Shown piece by piece: positions 14,605 to 18,613 of a stretch of DNA of 18,613 nucleotides. The DNA comes from Actinomycetota bacterium (GTDB lineage: Bacteria; Actinomycetota; Acidimicrobiia; Acidimicrobiales; Ilumatobacteraceae). Positions within the stretch are counted from its first letter, which is position 1, and each line of letters opens with the position of its first letter. The stretch is taken from NCBI GenBank assembly GCA_005793785.1, contig SXPW01000088.1, positions 1 to 18,613 on the forward strand, given 5' to 3'. The notes under the pieces were generated by a model. The model was not told the origin of the DNA and searched no databases. It saw nothing but the letters and a program-made list of their open reading frames with translations. A program made the position numbers and the translations under genes.

Positions 14605-14618
14605 GGCGGAACTCCGCC
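14605..14618. promoter_or_regulatory. Inverted repeat in the divergent acyl-CoA dehydrogenase / FrhB-like intergenic region
   Basis: GGCGGA and TCCGCC, separated by two bases, form 6-bp inverted arms 12 bases upstream of the acyl-CoA dehydrogenase start. It could be an operator or a hairpin in the 5' leader. The arms are short and GC-rich, so chance is a real possibility. Confidence 0.3.
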
Positions 14619-14660
14619 CGTAATCACGATTCGAGCGCACCACTGGCTCGCTGCACATCG

Positions 14661-14666
14661 TAGAGT
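14661..14666 (+). promoter_or_regulatory. Putative -10 box of leaderless FrhB-like gene
   Basis: TAGAGT (TANNNT) lies 7 nt before the GTG at 14674, and no ribosome binding site is visible in the region, so a leaderless transcript is likely. Confidence 0.45.
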
Positions 14667-14673
14667 TGGCGCC

Positions 14674-15858
14674 GTGTCAGTAGCACAAGCACCCACCACC
14701 TCCCGTTGGACGGCGCAGTGGAAGGAACTCTACGAAGAGGTCATCAACACCGGTTTGTGCACGGGTTGCGCCGGGTGTGTGATCTCCTGCCCGCACGACG
14801 TGATCGGATACGAACACGAGGAGGGCAAGTACAAGCCGTTCCACATCGAGGAAGAGTTGGGACCCACCAACTGCGGCCATGGCGAGAAGGGCTGCACCAC
14901 GTGTACGCGTGCGTGTCCGCGGTTCCGCAATTGGGAGCAGGAAGCCGACCAACACCTGTTCGGACGAACCCGCAAGGACGACGAGATGTACGGGCAATAC
15001 CGACAACTGTTGTTGGTCCGGGCCGCCGACGACGAAACCCACAAGAAGGGTCAGGACGGCGGCTTCGTCGGCGCGATGCTCATCTGGCTGCTGCAGCACG
15101 ACTACATCGACGCCGCCCTCACCAGCTTTCTCGACGGCGACGGCTCGAACTGGAAGGCCAAGCCCGGACTGGCCCGCACCCGTGAAGAGGTGCTGGCCTC
15201 CTCCGGCAGTCGGTACACCTACTCGGCGAACACCCTCGCAATCAAGGAGGCGGCCGACGCCGGACTCCAGCGCATCGCGCTCGTCGGAATGAGTTGTCAG
15301 TCCTCGGTGCTTCCCGTGATGTGGAACCGCAAGGCCGGCAAGATCGGAAAACCATTCCTCTTCAACATCGGGCTCCTGTGCTCAAAGACCTTCGACGACG
15401 CGATCTTCGAGGAACTGTTCCTCGCCAAATATGGTCTGCGCAAGGAAGACATGGTGAAGATGAACATCAAGGGCGCGTTCCAAATTTGGATGCGCGACGG
15501 CTCGTTCCACGAGATCGACTTGAAGGAATGTCATCAGTGGACGCGCGAAGGCTGCAAGATGTGTCCCGACTTCGCCGCCGAGCACGCCGACATTTCCACC
15601 GGCGGAATCGGCGAAGACAACGATTGGACACTGTGCGTCGTTCGAACCGAACTCGGAGAAGAAGTCATGAACCGCATGGTGAAGGACGGTTCGGTGATCG
15701 CTCGTCCGGCACAAACCGATGAGAAGGCGATGAAGTTGCTACGCCTCCTCAGCATCGTGAGCCGCCGCCGTTGGCCGGACTTCGCCGAGACATCGGTGAA
15801 GATCGGCGTTCCGCCGCCGAAGAAGAAGGCGGACGGCACTGCACCAGCGGCGCACTGA
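14674..15858 (+). CDS. Coenzyme F420 hydrogenase/dehydrogenase beta subunit family protein (FrhB-like), iron-sulfur flavoprotein
   Basis: 394 aa. The N-terminal ferredoxin-like part has cysteines at 29, 32, 35 and 39 (CTGCAGCVISCP) and a second, irregular set at 67, 74, 77 and 81 (CGHGEKGCTTCTRACP), enough for two [4Fe-4S] clusters. The C-terminal FrhB domain shows KGQDGGFVGAMLIWLL, a SGSRYTYSAN segment and the late motif CKMCPDFAAEHADISTGG. FrhB proteins bind FAD and usually exchange electrons between iron-sulfur clusters and F420. No hydrogenase or other subunit gene is adjacent, so the donor and acceptor are unknown. It is divergent from an acyl-CoA dehydrogenase gene. The basic C-terminal tail (PPPKKKADG) is variable. 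Confidence 0.9.
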   Translation: MSVAQAPTTSRWTAQWKELYEEVINTGLCTGCAGCVISCPHDVIGYEHEEGKYKPFHIEEELGPTNCGHGEKGCTTCTRACPRFRNWEQEADQHLFGRTRKDDEMYGQYRQLLLVRAADDETHKKGQDGGFVGAMLIWLLQHDYIDAALTSFLDGDGSNWKAKPGLARTREEVLASSGSRYTYSANTLAIKEAADAGLQRIALVGMSCQSSVLPVMWNRKAGKIGKPFLFNIGLLCSKTFDDAIFEELFLAKYGLRKEDMVKMNIKGAFQIWMRDGSFHEIDLKECHQWTREGCKMCPDFAAEHADISTGGIGEDNDWTLCVVRTELGEEVMNRMVKDGSVIARPAQTDEKAMKLLRLLSIVSRRRWPDFAETSVKIGVPPPKKKADGTAPAAH

Positions 15859-15862
15859 GCGC

Positions 15863-16591
15863 CTACTTCGGCTTCGTCCGCTTCCTTCGACCACTCGCCA
15901 GGTCGGCGGCATGCTCGAAGACGTCGTCCAACATCGGCTCCGTCAGGCGACCCGTGAACGTGTTTTGCTGACTCGGGTGGTACGAGCACACCAGAGTCAC
16001 GGCGCCACGTGACGAGGTTGCGCCAACCTCCACCACCGCCCCGTGGGCGAATCTGGGGCGAGGCGTGACCCCGAAGTATTCGCACGCGGCGACGTACGCA
16101 AAGTTGCCGAGGCACACCACGACGCGCACATCGTCGAGGAGCGCCAGTTCCCGCTCGAGGAAGCCTGAACACTTCTTCCTCTCCAGTGGCAGCGGCTTGT
16201 TGTCAGGTGGTGCGCAACGAACCGCCACGGTCACCCATGCTCCATGCAAGGTGAGTCCGTCGTCGCGAGTGCGTGACAGCGGTTGATTGGCGAAACCCGC
16301 CTTGTGCATCGCGCGAAACAACCAGTCCCCGCTGCGGTCACCGGTGAACACGCGCCCCGTTCGATTCGCGCCGTGCGCACCAGGAGCCAGACCCAATACC
16401 ACGACTCGTGCTGCAGAGTCACCGAATCCAGCGATCGGCTTTCCCCAATACGTCTGGTCCTTGTACGCGGCCTTCCGCTCGCGGGCGACTTCTTCGCGCC
16501 AGCGCACCAAACGGGGACACGCTCGACACCGCTCGATCTCGTCACGGAGTTGCCGATGCGTGTCGCGTGTCGCACGTTTTCGTCCGGTCAC
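15863..16591 (-). CDS. Uracil-DNA glycosylase, family 5 (UdgB-like)
   Basis: Base excision repair enzyme that removes uracil and some other deaminated bases from DNA; 242 aa. Motif A is GLAPGAHGANRTGR (67-80); family 5 has no catalytic Asp/Asn at the position used by family 1, and alanine-rich GLAPGAHG is typical. Motif B is HPSQQNTFTG (205-214). Four cysteines, C22, C25, C126 and C141, match the [4Fe-4S] ligand spacing of family 4/5 enzymes. The start is GTG, with TAGCGT 8 nt upstream on the same strand and no ribosome binding site. The stop is 4 bases from the stop of the convergent FrhB-like gene. Confidence 0.93.
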   Translation of the reverse strand: MTGRKRATRDTHRQLRDEIERCRACPRLVRWREEVARERKAAYKDQTYWGKPIAGFGDSAARVVVLGLAPGAHGANRTGRVFTGDRSGDWLFRAMHKAGFANQPLSRTRDDGLTLHGAWVTVAVRCAPPDNKPLPLERKKCSGFLERELALLDDVRVVVCLGNFAYVAACEYFGVTPRPRFAHGAVVEVGATSSRGAVTLVCSYHPSQQNTFTGRLTEPMLDDVFEHAADLASGRRKRTKPK

Positions 16592-16599
16592 GAACCGCG

Positions 16600-16605
16600 A
16601 CGCTA
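16600..16605 (-). promoter_or_regulatory. Putative -10 box of the uracil-DNA glycosylase gene
   Basis: TAGCGT on the minus strand lies 8 nt before the GTG at 16591, which would give a leaderless or nearly leaderless transcript. The same hexamer stands before znuA. Confidence 0.35.
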
Positions 16606-16618
16606 CGAGATGCGGGGA

Positions 16619-16624
16619 TAGGTT
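16619..16624 (+). promoter_or_regulatory. Putative -10 box of the histidine phosphatase gene
   Basis: TAGGTT (TANNNT) lies 8 nt before the ATG at 16633 in the 41-bp divergent gap shared with the glycosylase gene. No ribosome binding site is seen. Confidence 0.4.
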
Positions 16625-16632
16625 AAGCGTTC

Positions 16633-17265
16633 ATGGTTGCCAAGCCGACGCTCGTGTTGTTGGTGCGTCATGGCACGACTCCGACAACGGGCAAGGTGTT
16701 GCCGGGGCGCGCGCGTGGTCTGCATCTTGCCGACAGCGGCAAGCAGCAGGCGATTCGGGTCGCTGAGCGCATCGCCGAGGTCGGCAAGGTTGCCGCCGTC
16801 TATTCGTCCCCGCTCGAGCGAGCCCGCGAAACGGCGCGACCGATCGGTCGGTCGCTACGTCGTCCTGTTCGAATCGAACGAGGACTGCTGGAGTGCGACT
16901 TCGGTTCGTGGACGGGCCAATCGCTACGCAGGTTGTACAAGAAACCCGAGTGGAACACCGTGCAACGCTCACCGAGTTCGTTCCGTTTTCCCGACGGTGA
17001 GAGTTTTCTCGAGATGCAAACGCGAATGGTCGGCACTCTCGACGTGATCCGACGCCGACATCGCGGTGCGACCGTCGTCTGCGTGTCGCACGCCGACCCG
17101 ATCAAGGCAGCGGTGGCTCACGCCATGGGGACCCCGCTCGACTTGTTCCAGAGAATCGTCATCTCGACCTGTTCCGTGACGGCAATCCTGTATTCGGACT
17201 CCGCGCCGATCGTCCTCACGGTGAACTCCACCGGCGGTTCACTCCGCGACCTGCGACCCTCATGA
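16633..17265 (+). CDS. Histidine phosphatase family protein (MSMEG_4193-like probable phosphomutase)
   Basis: Cytoplasmic member of the phosphoglycerate-mutase-like superfamily, 210 aa. The catalytic RHG is at residues 12-14 (H13 is the phosphohistidine). SSPLERARETA near 58-68 supplies the second arginine, E87 in LLECDFGSWTG is the general acid candidate, and H153 in VSHADPIKAA is the second catalytic histidine. All are intact, so activity is expected, but the substrate is unknown. It is the first of three genes that occur together in many Actinobacteria, in several genomes near the mycothiol ligase gene mshC (from general knowledge; mshC is not in this window). Its stop overlaps the next start as ATGA. 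Confidence 0.9.
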   Translation: MVAKPTLVLLVRHGTTPTTGKVLPGRARGLHLADSGKQQAIRVAERIAEVGKVAAVYSSPLERARETARPIGRSLRRPVRIERGLLECDFGSWTGQSLRRLYKKPEWNTVQRSPSSFRFPDGESFLEMQTRMVGTLDVIRRRHRGATVVCVSHADPIKAAVAHAMGTPLDLFQRIVISTCSVTAILYSDSAPIVLTVNSTGGSLRDLRPS

Positions 17266-17747
17266 TCTTTCGCGAGTACGAATCCGCAGAGGCGTTCACC
17301 GCCGGGGCCGTCGGGCTTCCCGGTGCACGGACGTTCTTCCTGCAAGTGGGGGGCATCGGAGAATTGCTCTCCATCAAATGCGAAAAGGAACAAATCTCCG
17401 CGCTCTCGGTCTTCTTGCGCAAGACATTGGAGGATGCTCCGGCCGTGTCACCCCGTGCGGTGCGCACCGTGCCCTTCGTCGAACCGATCGATGCCGCATT
17501 CGCACTCGGCAGCGTGGGTCTCGCCTACGACCGTCGCGACGACCACCTGGTCCTGCAACTCGAGGAGATCACCCCGGATGACGAACCGGATTTCGACGCG
17601 AGCCGTGTGCGAATTCGAATCAGTCGCGCACAGGCGGTCGCATTCTGTGAGCACGCCGACCAGTTGGTGCGCGCCGGACGTCCGCCGTGCGCATTCTGTG
17701 GTCTGCCCGTGAATCGTGACGGACACGCATGCCCGAAGATGAACTGA
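17262..17747 (+). CDS. DUF3090 family protein
   Basis: 161 aa, function not known. The family is nearly confined to Actinobacteria and is the middle member of the trio. Visible features are ARTFFLQVGGIGELLSIKCEK (22-42), an acidic region around 101-113, and a C-terminal cysteine cluster CAFCGLPVNRDGHAC with C143, C146, H155 and C157 arranged like a small zinc ribbon. Its start overlaps the phosphatase stop by 4 bases and its end overlaps the kinase-like gene by 19 bases, so the three products are probably made together. The matching of the Cys-rich tail to the family is what makes the call. Confidence 0.88.
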   Translation: MIFREYESAEAFTAGAVGLPGARTFFLQVGGIGELLSIKCEKEQISALSVFLRKTLEDAPAVSPRAVRTVPFVEPIDAAFALGSVGLAYDRRDDHLVLQLEEITPDDEPDFDASRVRIRISRAQAVAFCEHADQLVRAGRPPCAFCGLPVNRDGHACPKMN

Positions 17748-18436
17748 CGCACCAACGCCTGCTCGTCGAAGGCGACATCGAGGTGGAGATGCGTATGCCG
17801 TACAGCAGCAACGCCACCTTCCTCGTGAAGGTATCCAAAGCCGGTCAGTCGCATCGCGCCATCTACAAGCCCCAGAAGGGCGAGCGTCCGCTCTGGGACT
17901 TTGCTCCGGGCTTGCACCGTCGTGAGGTGGCCGCCTACCGCCTCGCAGTCGCCATGGGGTTCGACTTCGTTCCCATCACTGTGCTCCGCGATGGCCCGCT
18001 CGGTGAGGGATCACTGCAACTCCTGGTCGATGCCGATTTCGAACAGCACTACTTCACCTTGTTCGAATCGCGACCGGAATTACACGATCAATTGCGTCGA
18101 CTCGCCGCATTCGACATCGTCGCGAACAATACCGACCGCAAGTCGGGACACGTACTCATCGATGCGAACGGTCGGGTGTGGGGAATCGACCACGGTCTGT
18201 GCTTTGCCGCGGATTTCAAACTTCGCACCGTCATATGGGAATTCGGCGGCGAGGAGATTCCGGAGTCGATTCTCGACGACATCTCCCGTCTCACCGACGA
18301 GGTTCCCGAAGACCTTGCGGAATTGCTCGAGATTGAGGAAGTCGATGCCATGCGCGATCGCACGGCGTGGCTACTCGAGCACCGACGTTTTCCCGTGGAC
18401 GAGAGCGGACGCCGTTATCCCTGGCCGCTCGTCTAG
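17729..18436 (+). CDS. SCO1664/TIGR03843 family protein, PI3/4-kinase-like fold
   Basis: 235 aa, third member of the actinobacterial trio. The family has distant similarity to phosphatidylinositol 3/4-kinases. Here the visible kinase-like elements are a lysine in AIYKPQKGERPLWDF (44-58), the catalytic-loop-like FDIVANNTDRKSGH (128-141) and the metal-binding WGIDHGLCF (151-159). These residues suggest a working phosphotransferase, but no substrate is known, and lipid kinase activity should not be assumed. The ATG lies within the end of the DUF3090 gene. The stop codon is inside the first copy of a 43-bp tandem repeat. Confidence 0.88.
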   Translation: MPEDELTHQRLLVEGDIEVEMRMPYSSNATFLVKVSKAGQSHRAIYKPQKGERPLWDFAPGLHRREVAAYRLAVAMGFDFVPITVLRDGPLGEGSLQLLVDADFEQHYFTLFESRPELHDQLRRLAAFDIVANNTDRKSGHVLIDANGRVWGIDHGLCFAADFKLRTVIWEFGGEEIPESILDDISRLTDEVPEDLAELLEIEEVDAMRDRTAWLLEHRRFPVDESGRRYPWPLV

Positions 18437-18528
18437 CCGCGCACGCAACAATGGTCGCGCGGACCACGACTCCGTCTAGCCGCGCACGCAACAATGGTCG
18501 CGCGGACCGCGACTCCGTCTAGCCGCGC
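18431..18528. repeat. 43-bp tandem direct repeat, two full copies plus a 12-bp partial copy
   Basis: Copies are at 18431-18473 and 18474-18516; they differ only at 18466/18509 (A versus G). A third, partial copy (GTCTAGCCGCGC) is at 18517-18528. The first copy contains the TAG of the kinase-like gene, and the partial copy contains the stop of etfA read from the other strand. The period is not a multiple of three. Confidence 0.92.
18437..18505. terminator. Two tandem GC-rich hairpins within the repeat copies (possible terminator pair)
   Basis: Each repeat copy can fold: CCGCGCAC pairs with GTcGCGCGG (8 bp with one bulged C) around a 9-base loop, at 18437-18462 and again at 18480-18505. They lie between two convergent stop codons, where termination for both strands is expected. 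No U tract follows, so factor-independent termination is doubtful. Confidence 0.45.
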
Positions 18529-18613
18529 GACTTGAGCGCTTCGATGAGTTTTGGAAGCACCTTGTGCACGTCACCAACGATGCCGAGGTCGGCAACCGCA
18601 AAGATCGGCGCCT
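18519..18613 (-). CDS. etfA: Electron transfer flavoprotein alpha subunit, C-terminal end only
   Basis: Only the last 30 codons and the stop are in the window. The translated end APIFAVADLGIVGDV followed by HKVLPKLIEALKSRG matches the conserved FAD-domain C-terminus of ETF alpha (ADYGIVGDLFEVVPAL in well-known members). ETF takes electrons from acyl-CoA dehydrogenases, so the enzyme encoded at 13340-14593 is a possible donor. The gene runs in from the right edge, is convergent with the kinase-like gene, and its stop codon lies in the partial repeat copy. Confidence 0.85.
   Translation of the reverse strand, partial: APIFAVADLGIVGDVHKVLPKLIEALKSRG

Noticed and set aside
15849..15863. Short inverted repeat GGCGC/GCGCC across the two convergent stops of the FrhB-like and glycosylase genes as a terminator
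   Set aside because: Five GC pairs and no U tract in high-GC DNA is within chance expectation. A terminator is expected there but this is not convincing evidence.
18431..18528. The 43-bp repeats as the edge of a CRISPR array
   Set aside because: The copies are directly adjacent without spacers, there are only two and a part, and they contain gene stop codons.
1..18613. tRNA genes, phage or transposase genes, toxin-antitoxin pairs and defence genes
   Set aside because: None was seen on either strand. The region consists of ordinary chromosomal genes and the intergenic gaps are too short for hidden larger elements.

Overview
The window is high-GC DNA from an actinobacterium (Actinomycetota). 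The clearest marker is the gene trio at the right end: histidine phosphatase, DUF3090 protein and PI3/4-kinase-like protein, a set known mainly from Actinobacteria. An F420-hydrogenase-beta-like flavoprotein, a family 5 uracil-DNA glycosylase, an acyl-CoA dehydrogenase and ETF, and several apparently leaderless starts (TANNNT 6 to 8 nt before the start codon) agree with this. A class such as Acidimicrobiia is plausible but is inference. I see no tRNA, rRNA, CRISPR array, insertion sequence or phage gene. The window is about 95% coding, and no gap between genes exceeds 150 bases.

Layout. (1) Positions 1-5022, minus strand: a five-gene oligopeptide/dipeptide-type ABC importer operon, read from right to left as binding protein, permease, permease, ATPase and ATPase (cut by the window edge). 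A promoter and palindrome lie upstream, and a strong hairpin separates the binding-protein gene from the permeases. (2) 5170-5631, minus: a YqeY/GatB-like protein. (3) 5705-6892, plus: a DsbB-like membrane oxidase with a CPHC thioredoxin-fold partner, forming an extracytoplasmic disulfide pair. (4) 6960-9572, plus: a zinc importer operon, znuABC, behind a perfect 19-bp palindrome that looks like a Zur operator. It ends at a hairpin lying inside the 3' end of the opposing ogt gene. (5) 14593-9601, minus: a compact run of acyl-CoA dehydrogenase, DUF805 membrane protein, probable lipoprotein, unusual membrane AAA+/FtsH-like metalloprotease, and O6-alkylguanine-DNA alkyltransferase, all overlapping or separated by only a few bases. 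(6) 14674-15858, plus: an FrhB-like iron-sulfur flavoprotein, convergent with a family 5 uracil-DNA glycosylase (16591-15863, minus). (7) 16633-18436, plus: the actinobacterial trio with overlapping reading frames. (8) 18431-18528: a 43-bp tandem repeat that carries the stop codons of two convergent genes, the kinase-like gene and etfA (partial, minus, at the right edge).

The strongest candidate for something undescribed is the FtsH-like protein. It keeps the Walker A and B motifs, the pore loop, HExxH and a plausible third zinc ligand. However, it lacks the usual FtsH N-terminal layout, has about 64 extra residues inside the AAA module, and sits in an operon with a lipoprotein, a DUF805 protein and a DNA repair enzyme. 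The other parts are mostly recognisable housekeeping or transport functions with some unusual regulatory DNA.
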